Assembly (NCBI GenBank): GCA_035048485.1 | Contig: CM068582.1 | Coordinates: 21,316,155 to 21,380,154 of the forward strand | DNA from: Pteria penguin | Taxonomy: Eukaryota; Mollusca; Bivalvia; Pterioida; Pteriidae | Reading direction: 5' to 3' | Length of the DNA: 64,000 nucleotides | Shown: piece by piece, positions 1-11,540 of the stretch | Layout: every line of letters begins with the position of its first letter | Position numbering within the stretch: the stretch's first letter is position 1 | The notes under the pieces: model-generated | Database searches by the model: none | What the model was told of the DNA's origin: nothing | The model's input: only the letters and a program-made list of their open reading frames with translations | Position numbers and translations under genes: made by a program

Positions 1-33
1 GAGTCCGACGCGATACCACTAGGCCACGCCGGC
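1..33 (-). repeat. SINE-1 head, cut by window edge
   Basis: The first 33 bases are the reverse complement of the tRNA-like head of the SINE copy at 10516 (its A-box region GTGGCCTAGTGG). The rest of the element would lie left of the window. Homology stops abruptly at about base 33. Confidence 0.7.
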
Positions 34-81
34 TTCGAGTCAAAATGAATGCCAATGGATATGACTAATGTTATTGTGGTT

Positions 82-363
82 AGATTGATTAATTGATTGA
101 TTGATTTTACGTCACTACCCGATTATTTCACGAATACGATGACAGCATCTGTCTGGTGCGCTGCATAGAAATTTGTGCCTTTGCAAAGGACCCATCCGAA
201 GCAATGAGGGATCTTTTACATGCCATGCCTAGCTATCATGACACGGGACCTCGGTTTTCACTGTCTAATTCGAAAAGCAGTACACCGGTGTATCCACGGC
301 AGGAGTCGAACCCGGGACCCATCTGTCACGCGCCGAGCAACTCATACATTGAACCACACCGGC
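82..363 (-). repeat. tRNA-derived SINE (SINE-1), old copy
   Basis: Read on the minus strand this is a nearly full-length SINE. It has a tRNA-like head with a B-box-like GGGTTCGACTCC, a body with the GTTAAAGATCCCTCA-type block, then CATATACGTGAAAT, GACGTAAAA and a tail of AATC repeats at 82-105. It is diverged from the fresher copies at 10516 and 23539, so it is probably old. The layout (tRNA head, conserved body, simple tail) is that of bivalve tRNA SINEs; the exact family name was not checked. Confidence 0.8.
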
Positions 364-654
364 CTATATTGTTGTTAGAATTTTTCATACAATAATGCAG
401 AGAGATATAAACAAGAAATAGTTACAGAATGCGAAAATTCTGTATTAACACGCAGTAAGACATAGCTTATAAGATCAAATAATCATAATACCAAATTAAA
501 GTCAAAGTTTTAAAAACTGAAACAAATAATGTTTTCGAACCCTCATTTCTAGCGCATACAAAGGTATCATAAATACGTTTTTGTTCCATTTCATGGTATT
601 ATTTCACTAAAATGGTGGCGACACCTGCTTTATCCATGGTTTTATACTTTTGTC
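364..654. other. AT-rich stretch with no recognisable feature
   Basis: No repeat unit, no open frame of note and no splice-like structure was recognised here. Confidence 0.5.
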
Positions 655-795
655 CAATGTAACGGACTCACCCGAAGCAGTGAAGGACCTTTTACGTGCC
701 AACGCCTACAGTGACACAAGTGCCACGCCTACGTTGCCACAAGTGCCACGCCTACCGTAACATGGCGCTTCGGTTCATACTGTCTCATTTGCAAA
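655..795 (-). repeat. Degenerate SINE-1 fragment with internal duplication
   Basis: The minus strand keeps the SINE-1 middle (CACTGCTTCGGGTGAGT-like, then GGCACGT and the GAGACAGTA block). The segment containing CAAGTGCCACGCCTAC is repeated two to three times. The head and tail are missing, so this is an old truncated copy expanded locally. Confidence 0.5.
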
Positions 796-870
796 ATAAA
801 TGAGGAGTTGCATGATAATAAAACACCTTATGAAATCCCAACCGACATCCATAATGAACTGCGGGTTATC

Positions 871-965
<95 letters not shown>
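871..965. repeat. Compound microsatellite (GA)n(CA)n
   Basis: A GA tract of about 35 bases passes directly into a CA tract of about 60 bases. Frames through it give only alternating dipeptides and are not genes. Confidence 0.97.
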
Positions 966-967
<2 letters not shown>

Positions 968-1134
968 TTTCCGATTCCAATGTCTATAAATTTAATTTTA
1001 GAAACCGTTAGTATTTACATGTCTTATTATACTTTATACTTAAATCAAATAATGAATGAACAGACTTTGTGTAGTGGTTAAACGTTTGAACGCTGAATAT
1101 CGAAAAAAAAATTGTTTATAGACTAACAGTGAGT

Positions 1135-1606
1135 CTACTGTCCGCGCCACTCACTCTGGAAACTGGAAAATCTGGATTTTCAATTATTCATCTTCAGAAT
1201 AATTTCAAAAAGGCAAAACCATTCGATAGATCTTGTTTAGTCGTAACTTTTATTGTATGCTATATACTTGCATGTATTAAGATGCGTTCATATTTTATAG
1301 AAAAAAAATCAATTTTAGATAGGGCGATTTCCATGTTAAATTTTGACGTGACGTCGCCAAGTTTCCCATAGACTCAATGTTAAACATCGGCGACCTCACG
1401 TAAAAATTAACATAGAAAACGCCCTATCTAAAATGATTTTTTCCCTATAAAATACGAATGCTTCTTCGTAGAAACATATAACATACACCAAAAGTTACGA
1501 CTAAACAAGATCTGTCGATTGATATCAATTTTGTAAAAGTATTTTAAAGATAAATAAGTGAAAATCCAGAATTTTCGGTTTACAAAGTGAGTGGCGCGCA
1601 CAATAG
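1135..1606. mobile_element. Foldback element with ~230-bp inverted arms
   Basis: The left arm (from 1135) and the right arm (ending 1606) are reverse complements over roughly 230 bp. Matching blocks include CGCGCCACTCACT at the outer ends, GATCTTGTTTAGTCGTAACTT in both arms, and AGATAGGGCG near the centre. The centre is about 1355-1375. The arms differ at perhaps one base in five or six, so the insertion is old. No target-site duplication is obvious and no transposase frame is present, so it is non-autonomous. The superfamily is unknown. Confidence 0.75.
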
Positions 1607-1734
1607 GTCAAGATCATAATATACATTTGTACCGTATATTAAAACCCTTACCATTACAGTCCAAAAGGTATAATCAATGAAAAGATATGAAACCCTTGTC
1701 TCATACAATAAAAGAGACATCTTCATTCTTTACC

Positions 1735-1813
1735 CAATTGTTATTACAAGATCGAAGTCCAAAGTCAAGGTCACTAGGTCAAATGACCTGATATTACATG
1801 TAGAAATAATTAT

Positions 1814-1876
<63 letters not shown>

Positions 1877-2151
1877 TTTGAGTCCAACCCCCTATACTGT
1901 AAAAGAAATCTGCTCACAGAACTTATTAACCAAATTATTAATACAAGACTTAAGTTCAAGGTCACGAGGTCAAATGTATTGGTATCTTAAAGTAGTGCTT
2001 GTTATAGTGAATGTGTGAAATATAAAAGCCCTATCTCCTATAGTGTAAAAGAAATCTGTTTTTAGAACTAATTAACCGGGTGAACAGACAGACAGATGAA
2101 AAGGCGGACAGGGTAATTCCTATATACCCCAAACTTCAATTACAGGGGAGG
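1735..2151 (+). repeat. Degenerate tandem repeat with TCAAGGTCAC boxes and GACAGACAG end
   Basis: Two degenerate units about 190 bp apart each carry (T)CAAGGTCAC followed by AGGTCAAATG. The stretch ends in GACAGACAGATG plus GGCGGACAGGG and then a weak stem (CCCC at 2127, GGGG at 2145). The same order of parts recurs at 4190-5180, 7620-7949 and elsewhere, indicating one dispersed repeat superfamily. No coding frame. Confidence 0.6.
1815..1873. repeat. (GT)n microsatellite
   Basis: About 59 bases of uninterrupted GT inside the degenerate repeat at 1735-2151. Confidence 0.97.
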
Positions 2152-2287
2152 GGGAGGGGATGTGAAAAAAAAAAATCAGTCTACCAATTTCGTCAAGTTA
2201 GATATTCAATCGACCAAATACTTCATAGCAGTCAACAATCATTTTAGTATACATGTATATCCTTACTGAGCAAAATCTTTCAGTGAA

Positions 2288-2630
2288 AATTAACTAGAAC
2301 ACTGACAGTCATGAAGGGTCCCGCCACAGATTAACTAGGACACTGACAAAGTCATGAAGGGCCCTACCACAGATTAATAAGAACGCTGACAGTCATGAAG
2401 GGCCCCAACCATAGATTAACTAAGACACTAAGTCATAAAGGGTCCCGCCACAGATTAACTAGAACACTGACAAAGTCATGGATGTCCCCGCCACAGATTA
2501 ATCAAAACACTGACAAAGTCATGAAGGGCCCTCCCCACAGAATAACCAGAACACTGACAAAGTCATGAAGGGCCCTACCAGGATTAACTGTAAAACTGAG
2601 AAAGTCATGAAGGGCCTCGCCACAGATTAT
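2288..2630 (+). repeat. 43-bp minisatellite array
   Basis: About eight imperfect units, each made of ACTGACAAAGTCATGAAGGG, a C-rich spacer, and CACAGATTAACTAGAACA. Several units lack a few bases (for example AAG before TCATG). No open frame runs through it. Confidence 0.9.
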
Positions 2631-2669
2631 TTGTTGAAGAGAAGAAGATCCTACCTATAAACAAAAACA

Positions 2670-3030
2670 AAAAGACGATGACCTTGACCTTTAAACCCCA
2701 GAATATATAGGTTTCTCCCGCTTAGCATCTTGCATATATGTATAAAATATAAAAACTGTATGTGAAGAACTACTGAAGTTATCATATTAAACCAAAGTAT
2801 TGAAAAATATAACTGTGACCTTGACCTTCGACATTTTGACTCCATAATGTATAGGTATCTTACTCTTCTCATTCTGTATCTATGTATAAAATATGAAAGC
2901 TGTATTTGAAGTACTGCAGACGTTATCGTGTTAGAACCAAAGTGTTGACGGACAGACGGACGGACAGACAAACAGGCAGACAATATGATTTCTATATGAC
3001 TCCCACATCAGAATGTGGGGCCCTACCTGA
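2670..3030 (+). repeat. Two-unit degenerate repeat ending in GGACAGACGG tract
   Basis: Two units about 140 bp long each start with TGACCTTGACCTT and contain TATGTATAAAATATGAAAGC or a variant. They are followed at 2947-2980 by an imperfect GACGGACAGACGG tract. Same superfamily architecture as 1735-2151. The open frame on the minus strand across it looks like chance. Confidence 0.55.
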
Positions 3031-4189
3031 AATTAAAAAAAAAAAAACAAGAGTCCCAAGTGGGCATTAATAAACATCTTTTTTTTAGATTAGGAGGTCA
3101 AAAGCAACATAAAACTCAGTAGGTCAGTACTTGATATTATGCTGTAAAGTGTTACGGAAGGTTCATGTTCGGTATCTACAGTAATTAATGCTACTGGTGA
3201 TCATTAATTGTCAAAAGCAGCGTTGTCTAGTGACCTTGACGTTCCTTTTCAACGTCATCTAAACGTCAATGACTGAACTCTAACGTGAAAGGCATGGGCT
3301 TTTTTTTCAGAAATTTGCCTTTATCCGAAAGCCCGTATTCCGAGTGACAGTTATATGAAATATGATCTAATGAACTGTTATGGAGATATGAGTTCTAACG
3401 GACAGACGGAAACAGACACAACAGAGCCTACGTGCTCTCCAAAATTTGTCCGAGCAACATAACATTGGTGAATAAAAACTTGCATTTCAGCAGACCAGTT
3501 TCTTCAATAAAACCACAGCTGTCCTAACGGGATAAATGCTTCATAGGTTGAAGCCTGCGATAATTCATCCCAAGATACATCACTGGTACAAGTGTAACGG
3601 ATGTCCTAATTCTGTTAAACCTTCTAGCCGGACAAAGGGACGGATGTATGGACTAGATCATTCCTATATATCTCCAACTTCATTTGCGATGGAGGGATTA
3701 TAATAAGTGATGCTGAATCAAGATATCAGACTTGAGTATGACAGCGGTGTGTTATACGTTCTTTCAGTAAGACATCGCTTGAAAAGTGCTCAAGTTCTGC
3801 TATTTCCTAACTTGATTTCACTAAAAGTATGTTGTAAGAATCAAGCTGACCAAGGTATAAGGTCACTATGGGTCAGATGTCTAGAAATAAGAGTTAAATG
3901 CTCACTGTCTGTCTTTTATATAGGATAATTAGTTATTATGCTTATTCATTCTCAAAAACATTCCAATAAGAAATTTCCGTTGTATACCCTGATTATCAGC
4001 ATTACAAGTACATCAAACACCCGCAGTAAAATGGATATACCCATTTAAGATCCAAGTCAAGTGAAAAACAAAATGTGTTTGTGAAACACAAATGCCCCCA
4101 GATGGCAACAAATTCCAAATAAGGTAAATTTTGCAATATCCTATATCTTGACATTTACATTCCACCTCATGGGAATACACATGTTCTCT
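3031..4189. other. Low-copy diverged repeat DNA, no gene seen
   Basis: Scattered element-like ends occur (AACAAGAGTCCCAAG at 3048, GGACAGACGGAAACAGAC near 3400, ACAAAGGGACGGATG near 3633), but no complete element could be delimited. No convincing coding exon. Confidence 0.4.
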
Positions 4190-5180
4190 ATCTCTTACCA
4201 TTCATAAGCTATAACCGAAGTTATAGATTTTAAAATGTAGGTTAAAGGTTACAAAGTCAAAATTCATTGTTCCGACGGAAAGGCCCTGTCCCAAGGAATA
4301 CGCATGTGAAATATGAAAGCCCTACCTCTTATAATTAAAAAATTTAACCAATGTAAAAGCTTTTGAAATGTAGGTCAAAAGTCACGGTCAAGGTCACGAA
4401 GTAAAAAAAAATTGTTCTCAAAGAAAAGTTTTGTCACAAGGCATATGCATATGGAATATGAAAGCCCTACCTCTTACGAATCAAAAGTTATAACCAATGT
4501 TAAAGTTTTTTAAATGTAGGGCAAACGTCACAGTCAAGTTCTTAAGGTAGAATAAATCATCATAGTATGTAGTTTGTAAAATGAAAACATTAAACCCATT
4601 AACCCCCCCCCCCAAAAAAAATAATATTAAGGAATGAAAATAAAAACATACATTTACAGCTCCTGACCTCAAATTTCAAACACATGTACATGCTACAGAG
4701 GAGAGAAATCTAAGTTAAGCTTTTTGAAAAGACGGTCAAACTTCAAAGTCAAGGTCACGGGGTTCAAAGTCATAATCACAAATGAAAGGTCTTGTCACGA
4801 GGAATATTGGTTTCTAATTTCTGCTAACCGGGGGCATCAGTGTTTCATAAACACATCTTGTTTTCAAGGTCACAGGCTCAAAAGTCATGATCTCAAATGA
4901 AAGGTCTTGCCGCTAGGAATGCACGTGTGAAATATGAAAGCCCTATCATTTACCACTCAAAAGTTATACCCCAGGTTAATCTTTTTAAAAAGCAGGTAAA
5001 AAAAACTCCAAGGTCAAGGTCATGGGTCAAAAGTCATGATCCAAATGAAAGGTCTTGCCATAAGAAATACATATCTGAAAAATGAAAGTCCTCTCATCCA
5101 TATTACAATGTTATACCCCTTTAAAAGAAATGGGGACGGAATGACAGACAGACAGACGCACGCACGGACAGAAAGACCAG
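4190..5180 (+). repeat. Degenerate ~147-bp tandem repeat with TCAAGGTCA boxes
   Basis: Several diverged units carry, in order, AAAGTTTTT, TGTAGGTCAAA, GTCAAGGTCACG, AAAGGTCTTGTCAC, GAATACGCATGTGAAATATG and AAAGCCCTA. Two clear units are about 147 bp apart (near 4311 and 4456) and further ones follow near 4740, 4865 and 5010. The array ends with GACAGACAGACAGACGCACG around 5140. It belongs to the same superfamily as 7620-7949. Confidence 0.65.
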
Positions 5181-5224
5181 CCAAACTTTATTAGCTCCCT
5201 GATAAAAACAGAATGGGAGAACAA

Positions 5225-5620
5225 AAATGGGCTACACAGCATTTTTCCTTAATAACCACATTTGTTGAGCTATAATCAAATATAAAGCGTAAATCAAAAT
5301 GGGTGAGCAAGACAATTTAACGAAACGTTTGAAAACGTAAGTAAGCAAGAAAAACAACTCTTGCAATATGAATAAGACTATCCCATTTCTCTAACAGGGA
5401 TGCAAATTTACAGAAAAAGTCAATAAACGCTCGTACAACTTTAAATCATTACTGTTTAAATTATGAATTTTCTTGTTTTTTGTTGAAGTAAGGATTCTGA
5501 AAGATTTTAAATGTTACGAAAATGACCACAGTTATATATTGCAGCTGGAAGAATCAACCTGACCACTTACCACCCCTTCAAATTTTTAATAGAAGTTACC
5601 CAAACGTCTTCTATTACAAG
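5225..5620 (+). repeat. Oldest copy of the conserved core family
   Basis: A diverged copy of the core seen at 12865, 32226 and 48025. It keeps TTGAGCTATAATC, an ATGGGTG start at 5299, TTAACGAAACGTTTG, AAGCAAGAAAAACAACTC, CCCATTTCTCTAACAGGG and the downstream CTGACCACTTACCACCCC. The short frame stops early (TAA at 5338). The CRE block is not recognisable here, unlike in all other copies. Confidence 0.6.
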
Positions 5621-5999
5621 GATATACCACAAATAATAGCAAAGTTCAACTACGTCCCAAAATAGCAAATCACTTGATACTGAGAAAAATGAAAACCCTG
5701 ATGATATATGCACATTTTGAATCTATGTACAAACAGGCAGTCAAGTGAAAACTTCCTCGCAATAAAACTGTAGAAGGAGTTATCCAGAAAAGGCAGCTTT
5801 TGCTAGGATATACCCAACAAGAGCAACGCATAAAGTGGCATAATACGCCCGTCGCTTAGCTTGAAGGGGATCAATTTGAATGAATATAAAGTTTTAAATC
5901 CAATATATTGAGAAAAACTGCTGGGAAAAGTCTGTAAGATATGACTTCGTATGGATAGGAAAATTGAGTACTATGGGTATTTAAATTACCTCAAAACAA

Positions 6000-6945
6000 A
6001 GGAAGATATACAACAAAGGGCATAACTCTGGCAAAATCCGAAGCAGTTATACCGAAATGCGAACTGGTATTGGCCCTCATTGATATAAATATATATGCCA
6101 AGTTTCAATCCAATACCTTGAAACACTGTGTAAAGAAATCCGAAAAATTGTGAAATCCTTGAAAAATTCAAGTTAAAGGGACATAACTCTGGTAAATCCA
6201 AAGCAATCATACCCAAATGCGAATTGGTACTGATCCTCACTGATATAAAATAATAAACCAAGTTTTAATGCAACACCTTTAAAGACTACAGAAAAAAAGT
6301 CCGGAAAACTGTAAAATCCTTGAAAATTTCTCAGTTCAGGGGCCGTAACTCTGGCAAAACCATAGCAATTATGCCCAAATGCAAACTTGCACTGACCCTC
6401 ATTGATATAAAGTTATATACCAAGCAACACCTTTAAAGACTACAGAAAAAAGTCCGGAAAACTGTAAAATCCTTGAAAATCCCAGTTCAAGGGCCGTAAC
6501 TCTGGCAAAACCATAGCAATCATGCCCAAATACGAACTGGCACTGACCCTTATTGATATAAAGTTATGCACCAAGTTTTAATCCAACACCTTTAAAGACT
6601 CCAGAAAAAAAGTCCGGAAAACTAAAATCCTTGAAAATTTTTAAGTTCAAGGACTGTAACTCTGGCAAAACCAAAGCAATCATACCCAAATGCGAACTTC
6701 CACTCAGCCTCATTTATATTAAGTTATGTACCAAGTTTCGATTCAATACCTTCAAAGACTGCAGAAAAAAAGTCCGAAAAACTGTTAAAGCCTTGAAATT
6801 TTCTAAGATCAAGGGTCGTAACTCTAGCAAAACCATAGCAATCATGCCCAAATGCGATCTGGTACTGACCTTCATTGATATAAAATTATATGCCAAGTTT
6901 CAATCCAATACTTTGAAAGACTGCAGAAAAAAGTCCGGAAAACAT
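6000..6945 (+). repeat. ~160-bp satellite-like array, six units
   Basis: Six units start near 6019, 6178, 6343, 6494, 6654 and 6816; spacing is about 160 bp except one 151-bp step. Shared blocks are GGGCCGTAACTCTGGCAAAA, CCATAGCAATCATGCCCAAA, TGATATAAAGTTATG and AAAAAAGTCCGGAAAACTG. The last block is also in the array at 45580-46225. The length and tandem layout resemble the ~160-bp satellite family long known in bivalves, but I could not check identity. The open frames here are chance. Confidence 0.85.
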
Positions 6946-6949
6946 GACC

Positions 6950-7019
6950 TCGGACGGACAGACGAACGGACGGACGGACAACTTCATAACATAATACGTC
7001 CCGCCTAACGGGACATATA
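6950..7019 (+). repeat. GGACGGACAGACG tract plus perfect terminal hairpin
   Basis: Directly after the 160-bp array comes a GGACAGACGAACGGACGGAC tract, then GTCCCG-CCTAA-CGGGAC (6998-7014), a perfect six-pair stem, then ATATAAAAATG. This order recurs at the ends of several repeats in the window and probably marks an element end. Confidence 0.6.
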
Positions 7020-7529
7020 AAAATGTATAATCAAAGGACAAAAGGTCCTGAGTAACACTCATATGAAGATGAAGAGGAATTAGTGTTATCAATAGTATTA
7101 ATACAGGACTAGTTCCTTTCTTAGAATAAACGACACAACTTCAAAATGACTCTTGAATCATTTTTGAGCTATTTAAATAAATTTTCTTTTAATGAAACAA
7201 AATTGAAGTGGGAATACTTATACGAAGCATGCATTCAAGTCTGCATCCCAAGATGAACCATTAGCGCAAGTTTGGGAATTTTCAAACACTGTTTATTCGA
7301 GGTGACTTGGCATACGGCCGAGTCAGAAGTCTTTTATTTTTACTAGTTTATCGCAAACTGAGGTGCCCTAAACAGGTAAACCAAATCACTCAAGTGGAAA
7401 AAATGTCACACTAAGCAACCCAACCATGTACTCGAGCGTGCATAGATGAATCATTGGTGCAAGTTTGGTATTTGTACTGTCCATAATTGAGATACTCATG
7501 CCCCAAATAGGATACTAAAATGACTAAAA

Positions 7530-7949
7530 CGGAACAAGCAAATTCAGAGAATTGTGGCCCCACGCTTTCGACGCTCCAATAGTATTGGTGCAATGATCTG
7601 TGATATTGTCATGGTTGTGCATGTCTACAAACACATATGCCAAAAATGAAGGCCCTACGTCTTACGTTTCAAAAAGTAATATTAAAGTAGGTCATAGGTC
7701 ACGGTCAAGGTCACATGTGTCATTTGATAACTTTTGATTTTTCTGATCAAAAGAGATCACATGAATTAAACTTTTGGTACCAACGGAAATGTATTGCAAT
7801 TAAGCAAAGACATGTCAAATATGAAGGCCCTACGTATTACGATTAAAAAAAGTTATGACCAAAGTTAAAGTTTTAGTGACGGACAGACAGACAGACAGAC
7901 AGAGGAATGAGATTTAATGTCCCCATGCTTTCACGAAAAGCGGGGGACA
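7530..7949 (+). repeat. Dispersed repeat ending in TGTCCCC/GGGGACA hairpin
   Basis: Shares an extended match with 18935-19191: GCAAATTCAGAGAATTGTGG, ATGATCTGTGA-like, GGTTGTGCATGTCTA, and AAGGCCCTACGTCTTACG. A GACGGACAGACAG tract precedes a hairpin at 7918-7949 (TGTCCCC ... GGGGACA with inner GCTTT/AAAGC pairing). There is no coding frame, so this looks like a non-autonomous element of unknown class. Confidence 0.65.
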
Positions 7950-8399
7950 AAAAGTATATGAGGTACAGCTTGAAACATGTTTTCGAGTCTGCATCCCAAT
8001 ATGAATATTTAGTTAGTGTAAGTTTGGTACTTAAAGCTTGTCCAGAATTCAGGTATCCCAAAAGGCTAACTATGTCACTCAAGCCGAAAAATTATGTCAT
8101 ATGCAGCATCCAAAGCATGCAATCAAGTCTATATCCCAAGATGTTTGCTATATGCAGCTTTTGTAGTTTGTTCAGAACTGAGTTTCCCGGTTGCGGATGT
8201 CAGGCCTATAGCACAAGATTATCTAAACTATGTCAAGGTGATTTAAAACTGTCCTAGCTCTGAGCATTTGCTGTGGATTTGATGTGTACACAGACAGAGA
8301 AGACATGGTGAATCCATGTTTGTAATTAGGAGGGGTTGTAATCAGATGAGGGTGTTCCTTAGGATACATAGATGTCAAGAGGAAACAAGTGAATTCAAA

Positions 8400-8584
8400 G
8401 AATTCTGAGATGTCAAAAGTAATCGTCTTAAATGGAAGGCCTCACAAGAAATCTACATGTGAAGTTTCAAAGTCATACCCCTGGATGGATCAAAAGTTAT
8501 AGCCCAGGTTAAAGTTTTTGTGACAGACTGACAGACGGAGGAATGGGATTTAATGTCCCCTCGCTTTCACAAAAGCGGGGGACA
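8400..8584 (+). repeat. Short copy of the hairpin-ended repeat
   Basis: Contains GACAGACTGACAGACGGAGG, then the hairpin 8554-8584 in which TGTCCCC and CGCTTT pair with AAAGCG and GGGGACA around a CACA loop, followed by AAAAAG. Its 3' module is almost identical to that at 7918-7949 although the upstream parts differ. Confidence 0.65.
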
Positions 8585-9895
8585 AAAAGTGATGTTAAAA
8601 AGGCATTCTAATTTACTTGTTTTGTTTTGATAATTCTTACTGGTCCACACATTAGCGTTCAGATATGTATAACCACGATATACTGTCCTCAAATGTATTA
8701 ATACATTGTACCTACTCCTTGTCCGAATTGCCTCTGACTCCAATTATCAAAAATTATGTCTGTAACAACTTCGTTCAGTGCTCTTAACGTCCATCTTAAA
8801 TCTCAAATCAAGGACGATTTGCAAGTTCTACCATTCACGTGCACAATTATTACAATCAAGAAGAACCAACAAAACTGACAACGTACATGCGAGATGACGT
8901 ACCACCATGCAACATGCTTTCTAACATGTTATTTCATCTCGCCGCGCCGCAGCAAAACGGCCTGTTCAGGTATTTATGATGCCATGTCACGTCACTCATG
9001 TATGAATCAATTTGTGATTAATAATTTAATCATCAAATTTTAAGAATACGAAAATGAAGAAACTTTTAATGTCGGTAACCAAATATCCATTCGTTTCTCT
9101 GAAGAATTTTAAACATGACGCTATTCGTCCCTTAGCAACGAGGAATTTGGGGGCAATTTCAAAGAGAAAAAAAAACGATGATTGTGTTACTGTTTATGTA
9201 CTCTGCAACCGTCGCCAGGAAAACTCTGTTTCCAACGGTATATCCACAGTAGGTTTATCCCCGTATTTTAAGTAAGAAATTTATTGAAAATTTAAAACCT
9301 TGAGACTAGATACAATCACAATGGACATAAAACATTTTGTTGTAGATCATATAAAATGTACAAATTTTTACTTCACGCAATGTCTTTATTGTTATTTTAA
9401 CGATTATATATAAAACAAATTAAGAATATTTAACACGTCGAATTTTTGAAATGAAAGATTACTGCACGACATGTCTTGTAACTCTATATATGCAAATTAG
9501 GAAAACGTAGGCTTCAAATGTAGGTCACGTTATCATCTAGCTCTGGTGAAAGGAAAGGAATAAATTTAACTCATACAGTCTGTTGTCCCACTTAAAAACA
9601 ATTAAAACATCAATTTTTCGACACAACGCCATCAAAAGCATATTGTTATTGTGGTTGACAGGGGCCGTCGGAAAGGTCCTAAAAGTGCGTAGTAATCAAC
9701 GACTGAATGCGTTACATGCCAGTTAGTCTCAAAAATAATCATCGTGTTTGTTCAGCTCTGATATAGACTTTCCATACCTCTTCCTAAATAATTTCATGAA
9801 TATGTAGTTCTTAACATACCAGCAGTATCAAATGTTCATGAATATTTGAAAATTTAATGCACATAACCATGGACCTATTTAGCTAAGTGTAGGAA
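8585..9895. other. Apparently single-copy AT-rich region
   Basis: No array, SINE or element end was recognised. A 73-codon frame at 9054-9275 exists, but nothing supports it as a gene. Confidence 0.4.
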
Positions 9896-9899
9896 TACA

Positions 9900-10391
9900 T
9901 GAGCAAAGGGGTGAATTCCAAGAATTCAATATGGTTTGCGCCCAGAACGCGGGGTGATAACAGAGTAACACTTCGTTTCACAAAAATGACAACTTCAACT
10001 TTCCTTCAAAATTACAAATACAAAATCAATTTTGCGATAATATGTACATCTTCAATGCATGTACAAACATCCAGCAAATTAAAAACATTCTAGCAGTAAA
10101 ACTGTAGGAGTTATCCGGAAAAAATTCATTTATGCAAGTATATACACCTAAAATGACAAAGCTCAGCTTTCCCCCAAAATGGCAAATACTGATAAAAATC
10201 AAAAAAGCTCTGATATGCACAGTTTCAATCCAAGTACAAGCATCCAGCAAATTTAAAACTTTGTAGCATGAAAACTGTAGGAGTTATACGGCAAAGCTAC
10301 ATACCCCAAATGGGATCGAATGAATAACGGATGGACGGAGAGACGGACAGGGTTAAATCAATATGCCCCAAATTTAAGATGCAGGGGCATA
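9900..10391 (+). repeat. Two ~170-bp degenerate units ending in GGGGCATA hairpin
   Basis: Two units carry TGTACAAACATCCAGCAAAT and AAAACTGTAGGAGTTATCCG; the second block lies at about 10105 and 10276. They are followed by ATGGACGGAGAGACGGACAG and a hairpin, TATGCCCC at 10362 and GGGGCATA ending 10391. A related single unit lies near 5740-5800. Confidence 0.65.
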
Positions 10392-10515
10392 AAAAGAATG
10401 TATCTAGGCATTTAAATAAATGTTTATCATCTAGAGGAGATAAGAATGAAGAACATCAATAGACTCGATAGATGGCTCTGGAAAGCATTGATCTATAATT
10501 GTCAACAGCTGTAAA

Positions 10516-10786
10516 GCCGGCGTGGCCTAGTGGTATCGCGTCGGACTTTTGATCGGGAGGCCGGCGTTCGAGTCCCGCTCTGGTCATGCCGGTGTCATGT
10601 CTTTCGGATGAGACAGTAAAAACCGAGGCCCGGTGTCGTGGTATGCATGGCACGTTAAAGATCCCTCGTGTGGGTCCGTTGCAAAGGTCAAAATTTGTAT
10701 GCCCCGCATCAGGCAGATGCCGTCACCATATACGTGAAATATTCGTGGTGTGACGTAAAACAAAGATCAATCAATCAATCAATCAA
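10516..10786 (+). mobile_element. tRNA-derived SINE-1, full length with target duplication
   Basis: Head GCCGGCGTGGCCTAGTGG (A-box-like) and GCGTTCGAGTCCC (B-box-like) start a 271-bp element. The body includes GAGACAGTAAAAACCGAG, GGCACGTTAAAGATCCCTC, CATATACGTGAAAT and GACGTAAAAC, and the tail is ATCAATCAATC. Flanks match as CAACAGCTGTA (left) and CAACAGTTGTA (right), an 11-bp target-site duplication with one mismatch, which supports LINE-driven retroposition. It encodes no protein; transcription by Pol III is inferred from the boxes. Confidence 0.88.
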
Positions 10787-11002
10787 CAGTTGTATTATGC
10801 ACTAGAGAAAAACTTTGAACAACACAATGCACGGAAAGGGTATGGAGTATCTTAATAATTTTCCTTTTTTGTTTTTCTCTTTTTCATTTAGAAATACATA
10901 TATAAAACATAAGATATATTTTTCTGGGACACTCATTTTATTAAATGTATTTTTAAATTACGATTTGTAAATTTTTGTCGAAATCGACTCATGCATTGAA
11001 CA

Positions 11003-11540
11003 TATTATACCAGAGCGGGAATGCCCGTCAGAGTATACCAGAGCGGGAAAGGCCGTCAGATTATGCCAGAGCGGGAATGCTCGTCATATTATACAAGGAC
11101 GGGAATGGCCGTCAGATCATACCAGAGCGGGAATGGCCGTCAGATCATACCAGAGCGGGAATGGCCATCAGAATACACCAGAGCGGGAATGGCCGTCAGA
11201 TTATGCCAGTGGGAATGCTCGTCAGATTATACGAGCGGGAATGCTCGTCATATTATACAAAGGCGGGAATGGAATGGCCATCAGAATACACCAGAGCGGG
11301 AATGGCCGTCAGAGTATACCAGAGCGGGAATGGCCGTCAGAGTATACCAGAGCGGGAATGGCCATCAGATTACACCAGAGCGGTAATGCTCGTCAGATTA
11401 TACCAGAGCGGGAATGCCTGTCAGATTATGCCAGGTCGGGAATGCCCGTCAGATTATACCAGAGCCGGAATGCCCGTCAGATTATGCCAGAGCGGGAATG
11501 CCCGTCAGATTATACCAGAGTGGGAATGCCCGCCAGATTC
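11003..11540 (+). repeat. 28-bp minisatellite array (GGGAATGGCCGTCAG type)
   Basis: About 19 units of GGGAATGGCCGTCAGATTAT followed by ACCAGAGC, phased at 28 bp. Variants alternate between GGCC, GCCC and GCTC after GGGAAT. Some units are shortened (near 11210-11270). Because 28 is not a multiple of 3, all three frames stay open and give three overlapping repetitive pseudo-proteins that should not be annotated. Confidence 0.95.

Noticed and set aside
9054..9275. 73-codon frame starting MKKLLMSVTKYPFVS
   Set aside because: Single-exon, no homology or signal recognised; length is within chance for this window.
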